Assembly: GCF_017352375.1 (NCBI RefSeq)
Contig: NZ_JAFEVR010000004.1
Location: 1,364,001 to 1,428,000 of the forward strand
Length of the DNA: 64,000 nucleotides
DNA from: Mycolicibacterium sp. S2-37
GTDB lineage: Bacteria > Actinomycetota > Actinomycetes > Mycobacteriales > Mycobacteriaceae
Reading direction: 5' to 3'
Shown here: positions 42,307-54,611 of the stretch, piece after piece
Layout: every line of letters begins with the position of its first letter
Position numbering within the stretch: position 1 is the first letter of the stretch
Position numbers and translations under genes: made by a program
Notes under the pieces: generated by a model
Database searches by the model: none
Told to the model about the DNA's origin: nothing
The model's input: only the letters and a program-made list of their open reading frames with translations

Positions 42307-43524
42307 ATGGGGACCTCACGCAGACTCTCGGCCCGCGTCGCGGCGCTCGTCGCCGCGGCGACGATGCTGGTCGCGCCCGCGACCGCCGCAGCCCAGCCGG
42401 CCCCCGATGCAGCGACGTGCCCGTTCCGCATGGTGACCCCGCCCGCGGTCGACGCCTCCGAGGTCCCCAAACCGGGGCAGGATGCACCGGTGCCGCTGCC
42501 GGTGCCCGCCACGCCGCTCGGCGGCGACGCCCTGTCGAGCTGCGGCATCATCACCGCGCCCGGCGCCCCGCCGGCGCCCGCAGAGGTGTCGGCCGAGGCC
42601 TGGCTGGTCGCCGACCTCGACACCGGTCACGTGATCGCCGCCCGCGACCCGCACGGCCGTCACCGCCCCGCCAGCGTCATCAAGGTGCTCACCGCCGTCC
42701 AGTCGATCAAGGAGCTCAACCTCGCCAAAGCGGTTCCGGGGACCGCAGAGGACGCCGCCGCCGAGGGCACCCGCGTCGGTGTCGGAGTCGGCGGCCTGTA
42801 CACCGTCAACGATCTGCTGCACGGCCTGCTCATGTACTCGGGCAACGACGCGGCCCACGCACTGGCCGCCCAACTCGGTGGCATGGACACCGCGCTGCTC
42901 AAGCTCAACCAGCTCGCGACGAAGCTCGGCGGCCGCGACACCCGCGTCGCGACGCCGTCCGGCCTCGACGGTCCCGGGATGAGCACATCGGCCTATGACC
43001 TCGGGCTGTTCTACCGCTACGCGTGGCGCAACCAGACGTTCGCCGACATCGTGGCGACCCGCAGCTACGAGTTCCCCGGCCGCGACGGCAATCCGCCGTA
43101 TCCGATCGAGAACGACGTCAAGCTGCTCTACAACTATCCCGGCGCGCTGGGCGGCAAGACCGGCTACACCGACGACGCCGGACAGACGTTCGTCGGCGGC
43201 GCCGAGCGCGACGGTCGCCGCCTGGTCGCGGTGCTGCTGCGGGGAACCCGGCAGCCGATCGCGCCGTGGGAGCAGGCCGCCCGTCTGCTGGACTACGGTT
43301 TCGCGCTGCCGCACGGCACCAAGGTGGGCACGCTGATCGAACCAGATCCGTCGCTGGACCCCCAGCCGGAGACCGCGGAGACCGACGCCGCAGCCCAGGC
43401 CGCTGCGGTGTTACCGGCCGCCGACGCCATGCCGGTGCGCGTGGGCGTCGGTGTGATCGGCGGCATCATCGTGTTCGCCTTGATCATGGCCGCGCGCTCG
43501 CTCAATCGCCGCCCGCAGCACTGA
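42307..43524 (+). CDS. dacB1: D-alanyl-D-alanine carboxypeptidase
   Basis: 405 residues from the ATG at 42307, the length I recall for Rv3330. A membrane-anchored DD-carboxypeptidase trimming the last D-Ala of peptidoglycan stems, outside the membrane. Signal peptide through ATAAAQP; penicillin-binding motifs Ser123-Val-Ile-Lys, MYSGNDAA (SxN) and GGKTGYT (KTG); a Pro/Ala-rich stretch, and a C-terminal anchor helix ([16 protein letters not shown]). The last 23 bp overlap the convergent nitronate monooxygenase gene. Confidence 0.93.
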   Translation: MGTSRRLSARVAALVAAATMLVAPATAAAQPAPDAATCPFRMVTPPAVDASEVPKPGQDAPVPLPVPATPLGGDALSSCGIITAPGAPPAPAEVSAEAWLVADLDTGHVIAARDPHGRHRPASVIKVLTAVQSIKELNLAKAVPGTAEDAAAEGTRVGVGVGGLYTVNDLLHGLLMYSGNDAAHALAAQLGGMDTALLKLNQLATKLGGRDTRVATPSGLDGPGMSTSAYDLGLFYRYAWRNQTFADIVATRSYEFPGRDGNPPYPIENDVKLLYNYPGALGGKTGYTDDAGQTFVGGAERDGRRLVAVLLRGTRQPIAPWEQAARLLDYGFALPHGTKVGTLIEPDPSLDPQPETAETDAAAQAAAVLPAADAMPVRVGVGVIGGIIVFALIMAARSLNRRPQH

Positions 43525-44407
43525 GTCCGCCCCACCTGGCCAGCAGCGCCTGCGCGCCGGTGCACAGCCGCGCGATCAGCACACCCGCCGGTTCGGCCTC
43601 GGTGACCTGCCCGACCGCCTGACCGGCGTTCACCGGCGTCGGAACGCCCGAGGAATCGGTGAGCACCCGCTCGGGCAGGTGCGCGGGCCATGGATAACCC
43701 TGCGCGACATCGAATTCCCGGGTCAGGGTGGTGTCGGTGCCCGCCGCGCCCAGCAGTGCCGAACGCGCATCGGGCGCGGTGAGGGCTTCCGGGCACGCCG
43801 CGAAGGCGGTGCCGATCCAGGCGCCTTCGGCCCCGGCGGCCAGCACCGCGGCCAGACCCCTCGGCGAGGCGATGCCGCCGGCCGCCAGCACCGGGACGTC
43901 GACGGTGTCGAGCACATCGACCAGCAGCGGCAGGGTGCCGAGCCGCGGTTCACCGTGTCCCCCGCCCTCGGCGCCGCGGGCCACGACGACGTCCACCCCG
44001 GCGGCCACGGCGTGCCGTGCGGCGGTGACGGTGGCCACCTGGGTGACCGCCACGACGCCTGCGTCGTGGGCGCGGCGCACCCACGTCCAGTCCTCACCGA
44101 AGCTGACGCTCAACAGCGCAGGGCCCGCGGCCAGCGCAGTCTCGAGCAGTTCAGGGTGGGCGGTCATCACCCAGTGCACCAGGCCGATGCCGAACGGCCG
44201 GTCCACGCCGCGGACGGCTTCGAGCTCCGCGGTCAGCAGCGTGTCGGTGGCGGAGCTGCCCATCCCCACCATGCCCAGCCCTCCGGCGCGGCAGACCGCG
44301 GCGGCGAGCCGGCCGCCCGCGGCCCCACCCATGGGAGCGTTGACGATCGGCACGTCGAGGCCCAGCGACCGGGCCCACGGGGTCCTCAGCGGCTTGCTCA
44401 CCGGCAC
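43502..44407 (-). CDS. Nitronate monooxygenase (2-nitropropane dioxygenase family)
   Basis: 301 residues, an FMN TIM-barrel enzyme. Start GTG 44407. [19 protein letters not shown] is the N-terminal family signature; [11 protein letters not shown] with its HG pair is the catalytic/FMN loop, and [30 protein letters not shown], cited by position after residue 185, is the phosphate-binding part. Members detoxify propionate-3-nitronate or act on related compounds. It is divergent from the guanidine-riboswitch gdx gene; the intergenic space is 103 bp and holds the riboswitch. Confidence 0.88.
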   Translation of the reverse strand: MPVSKPLRTPWARSLGLDVPIVNAPMGGAAGGRLAAAVCRAGGLGMVGMGSSATDTLLTAELEAVRGVDRPFGIGLVHWVMTAHPELLETALAAGPALLSVSFGEDWTWVRRAHDAGVVAVTQVATVTAARHAVAAGVDVVVARGAEGGGHGEPRLGTLPLLVDVLDTVDVPVLAAGGIASPRGLAAVLAAGAEGAWIGTAFAACPEALTAPDARSALLGAAGTDTTLTREFDVAQGYPWPAHLPERVLTDSSGVPTPVNAGQAVGQVTEAEPAGVLIARLCTGAQALLARWGGLSAAGGD

Positions 44408-44436
44408 GGTGCGACGCTACCGCTTGCTACCGTGGA

Positions 44437-44455
44437 GGTGTCAGCAGATGACACC
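44437..44455 (+). other. 7-bp hairpin at the 5' edge of the riboswitch
   Basis: GGTGTCA-GCAGA-TGACACC forms a perfect 7-bp stem with a 5-nt loop. Its last two bases are the first C residues of the guanidine-III core, so the two structures may compete. Confidence 0.5.
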
Positions 44456-44495
44456 GGACGAGCGGCACCGTACCCGGCCAGCGACAAGACGGCGC
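44454..44495 (+). ncRNA. Guanidine-III riboswitch (ykkC-III)
   Basis: The stretch matches the guanidine-III aptamer consensus as I recall it from the Thermobifida fusca structure: a 5' CCGGACGAG, then CACCGTACCCGG (strand pairing back to CCGG), then CAGCGACAAGACGGCGC, whose 3' arm pairs with GCACCGT. One A-C mismatch interrupts that stem here. It lies 15 nt before the GTG of the sugE/gdx-type exporter gene, with the GGAGGT ribosome-binding site at 44500-44505 just after the aptamer, so free guanidine would be expected to expose it and switch on translation. Confidence 0.9.
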
Positions 44496-44510
44496 TTGTG
44501 GAGGTGCACC

Positions 44511-44828
44511 GTGGCGTGGCTGGTTCTCGTGGTGTCGGGCGTGCTGGAATCGGTGTGGGCCACCGCACTCGGCCGGTCGGAAGGCTTCACCCGCCTCGTT
44601 CCCACCGTAATATTCCTTGTCGCGCTTGCGTTTTCGATGGCCGGCCTCGCCGTGGCGATGCGCACCCTGCCGACGGGTACCAGCTACGCGGTCTGGGTGG
44701 GCATCGGCGCGGCGCTCACGGTGTCGTACGCGATGATCACCGGCGAGGAGTCCGCATCAGTGGTCAAGGTGCTGCTGATCCTGGGCATCGTCGGATGTGT
44801 CGTCGGATTGAAGACGATCGGTCACTGA
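44511..44828 (+). CDS. gdx: SMR-family guanidinium exporter (SugE/Gdx)
   Basis: 105 residues, four membrane helices. Start GTG 44511 with a GGAGGT site 5 nt upstream. GVLESVWATALGRSEGFTRL holds the conserved membrane Glu of the small multidrug resistance family, and the LPTGTSYAVWVGIGA segment matches the Gdx rather than the EmrE branch. The guanidine-III riboswitch directly upstream strongly supports guanidinium/H+ exchange. It functions as a dual-topology dimer in this family. Convergent with yihY, 5 bp apart. Confidence 0.93.
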   Translation: MAWLVLVVSGVLESVWATALGRSEGFTRLVPTVIFLVALAFSMAGLAVAMRTLPTGTSYAVWVGIGAALTVSYAMITGEESASVVKVLLILGIVGCVVGLKTIGH

Positions 44829-44833
44829 CGGCC

Positions 44834-45856
44834 TCAAAATCGCTTACGCAGGCGCGAAAGAGTCAGCGCGCCAAGCGCTCCCACCGCACCGGCGAGCACC
44901 GCCCCGGACAGCCCGACCGGTTCGCGGGCGTCCACCCGAGTGACGATCTGCGCGGGGTCGGGTGGTCCGACCGGCGCGGCGAGGATGTTGTCCGGCGATG
45001 TGGCGGCCCACGCCGTGGCGAACAGGATGAGCCGGGCGGTGACGTAGGCGAACACCATCAAGCCGAGCACCGGTCCGAAGGTCGCGCCCGCAGGGCCGGT
45101 GAGCACCGAGCTCAGATAGATCGACGCCACCTGCTTGAAGACCTCGAACCCGACTGCCGCCAGGAGTCCGGCCCGCACACTGCTGCGGAAACTGACCGAT
45201 TCTCGCGGCAACCGGGCGATCATCCAGGTGAACAGTAACCAGGACACGCCGACCGCCACCACGAGTGACAGCGCGCGCAGACCCCAGGTGATCCCCGGAA
45301 TGTTCTCGATCCCCGCCCACGCCAGCAGCCTGGTGATCAGCTTCTGATCACCGAGCGCCGTCAATCCCACCGTCACGACGATCGCGACGAACGCCGACAG
45401 CAGCGCGAGCAGATCCGAGATCTTGGTGCCGATGAAGTTGCCGCCGTCGCCGTGCTGCTCCCACATCGCGCTCAGCGCTTCGCGCAGATTGTTCATCCAG
45501 CCGAGCCCGGCCCACACCGCCGTGGCCAGACCGACCAGGCCCAGCGAGGTGCGCGACTCGATGGCGGTGTTCATCAGCTCGACCAGCTGCTCTCCGAAGT
45601 CACCGGAGATCGTCTGCTGGATCCTGCCCTGCAGGCCGGTGAGCAGCCGGGGCTGGCTGGCCAGCACGAAGCCGGTGATCGAGAAGCCGAGCATCAACAG
45701 CGGGAACAGCGCGAACACCGTGAAATAGGTGATGCCCGCAGCGAAGAAGTTGCCCTTGGACTGCTGGTAACGCTCCTGAGCCCGCATGACATGGTCGAAC
45801 CAGTCATACCGCGCGCGCAGCCGGTCGAGCACGCCCGGTCCGGCCGGTTCGTCCAC
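44834..45856 (-). CDS. YihY/BrkB-type inner membrane protein, Rv3335c-like
   Basis: 340 residues, start GTG 45856, six membrane helices. AAGITYFTVFALFPLLMLGF and the WAGLGWMNNLREALSAMWE segment are the strongest family features. LPRESVSFRSSVRAGLLAAVGFEVFKQ follows near residue 215. The family was once called ribonuclease BN but is not a nuclease; its function is unknown, possibly virulence-associated transport. Gene order xth-trpS-yihY on one strand, with 16 bp to trpS, suggests one operon. Confidence 0.88.
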   Translation of the reverse strand: MDEPAGPGVLDRLRARYDWFDHVMRAQERYQQSKGNFFAAGITYFTVFALFPLLMLGFSITGFVLASQPRLLTGLQGRIQQTISGDFGEQLVELMNTAIESRTSLGLVGLATAVWAGLGWMNNLREALSAMWEQHGDGGNFIGTKISDLLALLSAFVAIVVTVGLTALGDQKLITRLLAWAGIENIPGITWGLRALSLVVAVGVSWLLFTWMIARLPRESVSFRSSVRAGLLAAVGFEVFKQVASIYLSSVLTGPAGATFGPVLGLMVFAYVTARLILFATAWAATSPDNILAAPVGPPDPAQIVTRVDAREPVGLSGAVLAGAVGALGALTLSRLRKRF

Positions 45857-45872
45857 TACCCGCCTCCGGTCC

Positions 45873-46922
<1,050 letters not shown>

Positions 46923-46935
46923 TCATGCGAGCCCG

Positions 46936-47720
46936 TCAGCCGAACTCGACGGTGACCGGTGCATGGTCGGACCACCGCAGCGCGTAGGCGTCCGCACGTT
47001 CGACCCGTGCGGCGCGGGCGCGCCGCGCCAGGGACGGCGTCGCCAGCTGGTAGTCGATGCGCCAGCCCGCATCGTTGTCGAAGGCGCGGCCCCGCCACGA
47101 CCACCACGCGTACGGTCCGGGGACGCCGGGGTGCAGCATGCGCACGACGTCGACCCACCCGGTGGCGAGCAGATCGGTGAGCCACTGCCGCTCGGCCGGC
47201 AGGAAACCGGACTTCTTGACGTTGCCCTTCCAGTTCTTGATGTCGTTCTCGGTGTGGGCGATGTTCCAGTCGCCGCACACCACCGCGTCCGTGTCGCGGA
47301 TCTGCGACATCCGGGCGGCGAGCACGGCCATGAACCGTTCCTTCTCGAGCTGGCGCTCGGTGCCCGCCTCGCCGGTCTGCACGTAGACGCTGGCCACGGT
47401 GATGCCGCCGGTGTCGACCTCGAGGTAGCGGCCGTGGTCGCCGAACTCCTCGGAGTCGAGCCTGCGCATCGCGGCGACGGGATGGCGCGAGAGGACCGCC
47501 ACCCCGTTACGCCCCTTGAGGTGCGGACTGGCCGAGGCGAGCCGTCGGCCAGGGCCGGAGCCAGCGCGTCGGCCAGTTGGTCGTCGTCGGCGCGGGTCTC
47601 CTGCAGGCACACCACGTCGGCGGAGGTCTCCTTCAGCCATGCCAGCAGCCCGAGGTTCTCCGTGGACCGCTGTCTGACCGCCGCGCGGATGCCGTTGACG
47701 TTGATCGTGCTGACTATCAC
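46936..47720 (-). pseudogene. Exodeoxyribonuclease III (XthA type), frameshifted
   Basis: A DNA-repair AP endonuclease/3'-5' exonuclease split over two frames. The GTG at 47720 begins VIVSTINVNGIRAAVRQR and continues with ADVVCLQETRA (metal-binding Glu) to LAPALADG. Homology then resumes one frame over at LASASPHLKGRNGVAVLSRH and carries on through VVCGDWNIAHTENDIKNW, to the C-terminal WSDHAPVTVEFG with the catalytic Asp-His. The break lies at about 47539-47546 and looks like loss of 1 nt (net). The rest of the gene is intact with all catalytic motifs, so either it is a recent mutation or a sequencing error. A second exonuclease III elsewhere in the genome is usual in mycobacteria. Confidence 0.85.
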
Positions 47721-47768
47721 GGCGCCAGACCCTAGTTCACCGCCTTGCGGTACCGGCGGTATCACCTT

Positions 47769-47782
47769 TAGTGTCGGGCAGC
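47769..47782 (+). promoter_or_regulatory. Leaderless promoter of the hydrolase gene
   Basis: TAGTGT (47769-47774), 8 nt, then the ATG at 47783. This favours ATG 47783 over the in-frame GTG at 47771, which lies inside the box. Confidence 0.4.
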
Positions 47783-48610
47783 ATGACCGAACGCGCACCG
47801 ATCCACGTGGGATCCGGCGAGCCGATGCTGCTGCTGCACCCGTTCATGATGTCGCAGAACGTGTGGAAGAAGGTCGCACCCGAGATCGCCGACACCGGCC
47901 GCTACGAGGTGTGCGCGCCGACCATGCCCGGGCACAACGGCGGCCGGAAGGGACCGTTCTTCCTGGACAGCGGTTCACTGGCCGACGACATGGAACGCCG
48001 GATGGACGAGCTGGGCTGGGAGACCGCCCACATCGTCGGGAATTCGCTGGGCGGTTGGGTCGCCTTCGAACTCGAGCGCCGCGGCCGCGCCCGCACGCTG
48101 ACGGGCATCGCCCCGGCGGGCGGCTGGCGCCACTTCACCCCGGCGAAGTTCGAGATCGTCGCGAAGTTCCTCGGTGGGCTGCCGATCTACGTGGTGGTCA
48201 AGTTGCTCGGCAACCGGGTGCTCAAGCTGCCGATCACGCCGTACCTGACCTACCCGGCCGTCAGCGCCACCCGCGACAGCCTCTCCGACGAGGACATCGC
48301 CGACATCATCGATGACGTCGCGCACTGCCCGGCCTACTACCAGCTGCTGGTGAAGTCGCTGACCCTGCCGGGTCTGCTGGAGATCGCCGAGGGAAAGGCG
48401 CCGACGCACCTGGTGATCTGCGAGAAGGACCGGGTGCTACCGCATCCGCGGTTCACCCGGCACTTCACCACGCAGCTGCCGAAGGACACGAAGGTGACCC
48501 ACCTCGACGGCGTCGGTCACATCCCGATGTTCGAGGCGCCGAAGCGCATCGCCGATCTGATCGTCGGGTTCGTCGACGAGCACACCGACCCGAAGCGTGC
48601 TACGGGGTAG
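47783..48610 (+). CDS. Alpha/beta hydrolase
   Basis: 275 residues. Fold motifs: LLLHPFMMSQNVWKKV (oxyanion region), IVGNSLGGWVAFEL with the nucleophile Ser, VICEKDRVLPH with the acid, and DGVGHIPMFEAP with the catalytic His. It most resembles small-molecule esterase/lactonase-type hydrolases; the substrate is not known. In M. tuberculosis this position is split between Rv3337 and Rv3338 (from memory); here the gene is intact. The last 11 bp overlap the convergent small acidic gene. Confidence 0.85.
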   Translation: MTERAPIHVGSGEPMLLLHPFMMSQNVWKKVAPEIADTGRYEVCAPTMPGHNGGRKGPFFLDSGSLADDMERRMDELGWETAHIVGNSLGGWVAFELERRGRARTLTGIAPAGGWRHFTPAKFEIVAKFLGGLPIYVVVKLLGNRVLKLPITPYLTYPAVSATRDSLSDEDIADIIDDVAHCPAYYQLLVKSLTLPGLLEIAEGKAPTHLVICEKDRVLPHPRFTRHFTTQLPKDTKVTHLDGVGHIPMFEAPKRIADLIVGFVDEHTDPKRATG

Positions 48611-48725
48611 GGCCCTCTTGCACGTCGGTGGTGAGCCCTTCGGCACCCGGTGTCGCGGGGGTGGCCACGACGTCCTCCTCGGACGGGGTGTCGGACGTGT
48701 TGTAACCCTCACCTGGGGATGTCAC
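48600..48725 (-). CDS. Small acidic protein, 41 residues
   Basis: GTG start at 48725 with an excellent AGGAGG ribosome-binding site 8 nt upstream, and a TAG stop at 48602. The peptide is rich in Pro, Thr, Glu, Asp and Gly (MTSPGEGYNTSDTPSEEDVV at the N terminus), with no Lys or Arg, no Cys and no membrane segment; it should be disordered. GC content at third codon positions looks coding. I do not recognise a family, but conserved short acidic proteins of this kind occur in mycobacteria. It follows icd on the same strand direction (icd lies downstream in transcription order reversed, 73 bp away), so it may share its transcript. Confidence 0.55.
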   Translation of the reverse strand: MTSPGEGYNTSDTPSEEDVVATPATPGAEGLTTDVQEGPTP

Positions 48726-48798
48726 GGTGCGCGCCTCCTGGCGGTCGACTGTTGCGGTCCCGGCCGTAATACCCCGGGGCCGCCTGGATCAACCCCGC

Positions 48799-51036
<2,238 letters not shown>

Positions 51037-51123
51037 GGTCAGTCTCCCGGCGTCGGCGGCTATGGATCTGGGGTCTGTCGCGTCGGTTATGACGCTACCC
51101 GTGGACCCCGTCCCTGTGGTGAC

Positions 51124-51136
51124 CTGGTGGCACCAG
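51124..51136. promoter_or_regulatory. Perfect inverted repeat upstream of the met promoter
   Basis: CTGGTG-G-CACCAG, two 6-bp arms around one base. Its right end is 15 bp before the -10 box at 51152, so it covers the -35 position and is a candidate operator. Confidence 0.4.
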
Positions 51137-51151
51137 CGCCGATCGTTGCGC

Positions 51152-51157
51152 TAAGCT
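51152..51157 (+). promoter_or_regulatory. -10 box of the metC-metA transcript
   Basis: TAAGCT, 7 nt before the first base of the SAM-IV aptamer (51165), the spacing expected if transcription starts at the riboswitch edge. No good -35 is seen. Confidence 0.45.
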
Positions 51158-51164
51158 GCGAGGC

Positions 51165-51284
51165 GGTCATGAGTGCCAGCACATAGCCCCGGCTTGCTGG
51201 CCGGCAACCCTCCAACCGCGGTGGGGTGCCCCGGGAGACGACCAGGTTGAGTAGCCGCCCCCGGCTATAAGGCAAGCGCGGGTC
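51165..51284 (+). ncRNA. SAM-IV riboswitch
   Basis: Matches the actinobacterial SAM-IV aptamer described upstream of metC-type genes. Seen here are the 5' GGTCATGAGTGCCAGC, the CCCCGGCTTGCTGGCCGGCA helix, AACCCTCCAACCGCGGTGGGG, the GGGAGACGACCAGGTTGAG junction, the GTAGCCGCCCCCGGCTAT outer hairpin, and the closing GGCAAGCGCGGGTC. S-adenosylmethionine binding should lower expression of the methionine genes. The following leader has a hairpin and the ribosome-binding site, so control is probably at translation. Confidence 0.93.
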
Positions 51285-51289
51285 CGCCG

Positions 51290-51310
51290 TGAAACGGGCC
51301 CCCTGTTTCA
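51290..51310 (+). promoter_or_regulatory. Leader hairpin next to the metC ribosome-binding site
   Basis: TGAAAC and GTTTCA pair around a GC-rich 9-nt loop. The GGAGG site is at 51312-51316 and the ATG at 51324. There is no T-tract, so it looks like an expression platform that sequesters or frames the ribosome-binding site rather than a terminator. Confidence 0.45.
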
Positions 51311-51323
51311 TGGAGGAACGTCG

Positions 51324-52628
51324 ATGACCCAATCCGACCCCACGGCCAATTGGTCTTTCGAGACCAAACAGGTCCACGCCGGCCAGACGCCCGACACCGC
51401 GACCAACGCGCGGGCCCTGCCGATCTACCAGACCACCAGCTACACGTTCCGCGACACCGACCATGCGGCGGCGCTGTTCGGGCTGGCCGAAACCGGCAAC
51501 ATCTACACCCGGATCATGAACCCGACGACCGACGTCGTCGAGCAGCGCATCGCTGCGCTGGAAGGCGGTGTCGCCGCGCTGTTCCTGTCGTCCGGGCAGG
51601 CCGCCGAGACCTTCGCAATCCTGAACATCGCCAACGCGGGTGACCACATCGTGTCGAGCCCGCGCCTCTACGGCGGCACGTACAACCTGTTCCACTACTC
51701 GCTGCCGAAATTGGGCATCGAGGTCAGCTTCGTCGAGGACCCCGACGATCTGGAGTCGTGGCGGGCGGCGGTGCGGCCCAACACCAAGGCGTTCTTCGGC
51801 GAGACCATCTCGAACCCCCAGATCGACGTGCTCGACATCCCGGGTGTCGCGGGGGTGGCCCACGACGCCGGGGTTCCGCTCATCGTCGACAACACGATCG
51901 CCACCCCGTACCTGATCCAGCCGCTGAGCCACGGCGCCGACATCGTCGTGCACTCGGCCACCAAGTACCTCGGCGGGCACGGCAACGCGATCGCCGGCGT
52001 CCTCGTCGACGGCGGCACCTTCGACTGGACCAACGGCAACTTCCCCGGCTTCACCACCCCCGATCCCAGCTATCACGGTGTGGTGTTCGCCGAACTCGGA
52101 CCACCGGCATATGCGCTCAAGGCGCGGGTGCAGTTGCTGCGCGACCTCGGGTCGGCGCCCGCACCGTTCAACGCGTTTCTCATCGCCCAGGGCCTGGAGA
52201 CGCTGAGCCTGCGCATCGAGCGGCACGTGCACAACGCCCAGCGCGTCGCCGAGTATCTCTCCGGACACTCCGACGTACTCTCGGTGAACTACGCGGGGCT
52301 GCCGGACTCACCCTGGTACGAGCTCGGAAAGCGGCTGGCGCCCAAGGGAACCGGCGCGGTGCTGGCGTTCGAGCTGGCCGGCGGCGTCGATGCGGGTAAG
52401 GCGTTCGTCAACGCACTGACCCTGCACAGCCACGTCGCCAACATCGGTGACGTGCGCTCGCTGGTCATCCATCCCGCATCCACCACGCATGCGCAGCTGA
52501 GTCCGGAGGAGCAGCTCGCCAGCGGCGTCACCCCCGGCCTGGTGCGGCTCGCCGTCGGCATCGAAGGCATCGACGACATCCTCGCCGACCTCGAGCAGGG
52601 GTTCGCCGCCGCCAAGGCGATCGCCTGA
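51324..52628 (+). CDS. metC: O-acetylhomoserine sulfhydrylase (MetY/MetC)
   Basis: 434 residues. PLP enzyme of the Cys/Met metabolism family that makes homocysteine from O-acetylhomoserine and sulfide. [36 protein letters not shown] and [12 protein letters not shown] with PLP-bound Lys214 are diagnostic, and the long inserted segment after the Lys is typical of MetY. M. tuberculosis calls this gene metC (Rv3340). Start ATG 51324 with GGAGG upstream. Controlled by the SAM-IV riboswitch and followed by metA after 17 bp. Confidence 0.95.
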   Translation: MTQSDPTANWSFETKQVHAGQTPDTATNARALPIYQTTSYTFRDTDHAAALFGLAETGNIYTRIMNPTTDVVEQRIAALEGGVAALFLSSGQAAETFAILNIANAGDHIVSSPRLYGGTYNLFHYSLPKLGIEVSFVEDPDDLESWRAAVRPNTKAFFGETISNPQIDVLDIPGVAGVAHDAGVPLIVDNTIATPYLIQPLSHGADIVVHSATKYLGGHGNAIAGVLVDGGTFDWTNGNFPGFTTPDPSYHGVVFAELGPPAYALKARVQLLRDLGSAPAPFNAFLIAQGLETLSLRIERHVHNAQRVAEYLSGHSDVLSVNYAGLPDSPWYELGKRLAPKGTGAVLAFELAGGVDAGKAFVNALTLHSHVANIGDVRSLVIHPASTTHAQLSPEEQLASGVTPGLVRLAVGIEGIDDILADLEQGFAAAKAIA

Positions 52629-52645
52629 AGCAGAAGAGACCGCAA

Positions 52646-53776
52646 GTGACGATTTTCGATATCCCGGCCGTGTCCGCACTCGACCTGCCCGCCGAGGGTG
52701 AGATCGGCGTGGTCGACATCGGTTCGCTGACGCTGGAGAACGGCACGGTGCTCGACGATGTGTCCATCGCCGTGCAGCGCTGGGGCGAACTGTCCCCCAC
52801 CCGCGACAACGTGGTGATGGTGCTGCACGCGCTGACCGGCGATTCGCACATCACCGGCCCGGCCGGACCGGACCATCCCACCCCCGGCTGGTGGGACGGC
52901 GTCGCCGGACCCGGCGCCCCCATCGACACCGACCGCTGGTGCGCGGTGTCGACGAACGTGCTCGGCGGCTGCCGCGGGTCGACCGGGCCGTCGTCGATCG
53001 CACCCGACGGCAGGGCCTGGGGTTCCCGGTTCCCCGCCGTCACCATCCGCGATCAGGTCGAAGCCGACATCGCCGCGCTCAAGGCACTGGGCGTCACCGA
53101 GGTCGCCGCGGTGGTCGGCGGATCGATGGGCGGGGCGCGCGCGTTGGAGTGGATCGTGGGCCATCCCGATACGGTGCGCGCGGCGCTGGTCCTCGCGGTC
53201 GGCGCCAGGGCCACCGCCGACCAGATCGGCACGCAGAGCACCCAGGTCGCGGCCATCAAGGCCGATCCCGACTGGTGCGGCGGCGACTACCACCACACCG
53301 GGCGGGTGCCGTCGACCGGTCTGCAGATCGCGCGCCGGTTCGCCCACCTCACCTACCGCGGTGAACTCGAGCTGGACGACCGGTTCGGAAACGACGCCCA
53401 GGGTGAGGAGAACCCGACCGACGGCGGCCGGTACGCGGTGCAGAGCTATCTGGAGTACCAGGGCGCGAAACTGGTCGAGCGGTTCGACGCGGGTACGTAC
53501 GTGACGTTGACCGATGCCCTGTCCAGCCACGACGTCGGTCGCGGCCGGGGCGGCGTGCGGGCCGCACTGCAGGATTGCCGGGTCCCGACGGTGGTCGGCG
53601 GTATCACCTCCGACCGGCTGTATCCGCTGCGGTTGCAGCGGGAACTGGCCGATCTGCTGCCCGGCTGCGACGGCCTCGACGTGGTCGACTCCAGCTACGG
53701 CCACGACGGATTCCTGGTCGAGACGGACGCGGTCGGCGAGCTGATCCGCCGCACGCTGGCGCTGGCGGACCGATGA
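52646..53776 (+). CDS. metA: Homoserine O-acetyltransferase (MetX/MetA)
   Basis: 376 residues from the GTG at 52646. An alpha/beta-hydrolase-fold acyltransferase giving O-acetylhomoserine from homoserine and acetyl-CoA, the substrate for the preceding gene's product. The nucleophile Ser160 lies in [14 protein letters not shown], the acid in [10 protein letters not shown] and the His in [23 protein letters not shown] is the family's substrate-pocket loop. M. tuberculosis names it metA (Rv3341). Its stop overlaps the methyltransferase start by 4 bp. Confidence 0.95.
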   Translation: MTIFDIPAVSALDLPAEGEIGVVDIGSLTLENGTVLDDVSIAVQRWGELSPTRDNVVMVLHALTGDSHITGPAGPDHPTPGWWDGVAGPGAPIDTDRWCAVSTNVLGGCRGSTGPSSIAPDGRAWGSRFPAVTIRDQVEADIAALKALGVTEVAAVVGGSMGGARALEWIVGHPDTVRAALVLAVGARATADQIGTQSTQVAAIKADPDWCGGDYHHTGRVPSTGLQIARRFAHLTYRGELELDDRFGNDAQGEENPTDGGRYAVQSYLEYQGAKLVERFDAGTYVTLTDALSSHDVGRGRGGVRAALQDCRVPTVVGGITSDRLYPLRLQRELADLLPGCDGLDVVDSSYGHDGFLVETDAVGELIRRTLALADR

Positions 53777-54504
53777 CCCAGGAGTTCGCGCCGGCCTCAC
53801 TGTCCTTCGGGGCGCAGGCCGCGGCCTATGAACGCGGCAGGCCGTCCTATCCGCCGGAGGCGATCGACTGGCTGCTGCCGCCCGATGCCCGCAAGGTGCT
53901 CGACCTGGGTGCGGGTACCGGCAAGTTGACCACGCGGCTGGTCGAACGGGGCCTCGACGTCGTCGCGGTGGATCCGATTCCCGAGATGCTCGAGGTGCTG
54001 ACCAGGTCGCTGCCACAGACGCCGGCGCTACTGGGAACCGCCGAGGAGATCCCGCTGGCCGACGACAGCGTCGACGCGGTGCTGGTGGCACAGGCCTGGC
54101 ACTGGTTCGACGTGGACCGCGCGGTTCGCGAGGTGGCCCGGGTGCTGCGTCCCGGCGGCCGGCTGGGACTGGTGTGGAACACCCGCGACGAACGCTCCGG
54201 CTGGGTCAAGGACCTGGGACGCATCATCGGACACGAGAACGATCCGTTCACCGACGAGGTGTCACTACCCGGGCCTTTCACCGATGTGGAACGCCACCAC
54301 GTCGAGTGGACGAGTTACCTGACGCCGCAGGCGCTCATCGACCTCGTCGCGTCGCGCAGCTACTGCATCACCTCGCCGACCGAGGTCCGCACCCGCACCC
54401 TGGACCGGGTTCGCGAACTGCTCGCCACCCATCCGGCTCTGGTCAACACCGCAGGTCTCGCGCTGCCGTACGTGACGGTGTGCATCAAGGCGACAGTGGC
54501 CTGA
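53773..54504 (+). CDS. SAM-dependent methyltransferase, Rv3342-like
   Basis: 243 residues from the ATG at 53773, the length I recall for Rv3342. Class I methyltransferase fold: [16 protein letters not shown] (SAM motif I) near residue 42, [11 protein letters not shown] (acidic motif II) and the [13 protein letters not shown] post-motif strand. The N-terminal [17 protein letters not shown] is typical of UbiE/COQ5-like enzymes. Translated by coupling to metA, so it shares SAM control; a use of or drain on SAM is a sensible role, but the substrate is unknown. The upstream frame to 53575 lies inside metA. Confidence 0.88.
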   Translation: MTQEFAPASLSFGAQAAAYERGRPSYPPEAIDWLLPPDARKVLDLGAGTGKLTTRLVERGLDVVAVDPIPEMLEVLTRSLPQTPALLGTAEEIPLADDSVDAVLVAQAWHWFDVDRAVREVARVLRPGGRLGLVWNTRDERSGWVKDLGRIIGHENDPFTDEVSLPGPFTDVERHHVEWTSYLTPQALIDLVASRSYCITSPTEVRTRTLDRVRELLATHPALVNTAGLALPYVTVCIKATVA

Positions 54505-54568
54505 GGCCCCGCCCGAGACGGATTCGGCCCCGGAAACGGGCTGCCACGGGCGAGGGCGGACGACCCTC

Positions 54569-54604
54569 TATCGCGCACCGGGCACGGGTGCCCGGAGCGC
54601 GATA
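54569..54604. terminator. 36-nt nested hairpin, bidirectional terminator candidate
   Basis: TATCGCGC-A-CCGGGCAC-GG-GTGCCCGG-A-GCGCGATA: 8-bp outer and 8-bp inner perfect arms, with only an A-A mismatch between them. It lies between the convergent methyltransferase (ends 54504) and the repeat-protein gene (ends 54612). There is no T-run, which is usual for mycobacterial hairpins. Confidence 0.6.
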
Positions 54605-54611
54605 CCGGGCA

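Noticed and set aside
43679..45238. Plus-strand frame of 519 codons through nitronate monooxygenase, gdx and yihY
   Set aside because: Crosses the riboswitch and gdx in the wrong frame.
52289..54091. Minus-strand frame of 600 codons opposite metC/metA
   Set aside because: Antisense to three coupled, conserved genes; no recognisable domain.
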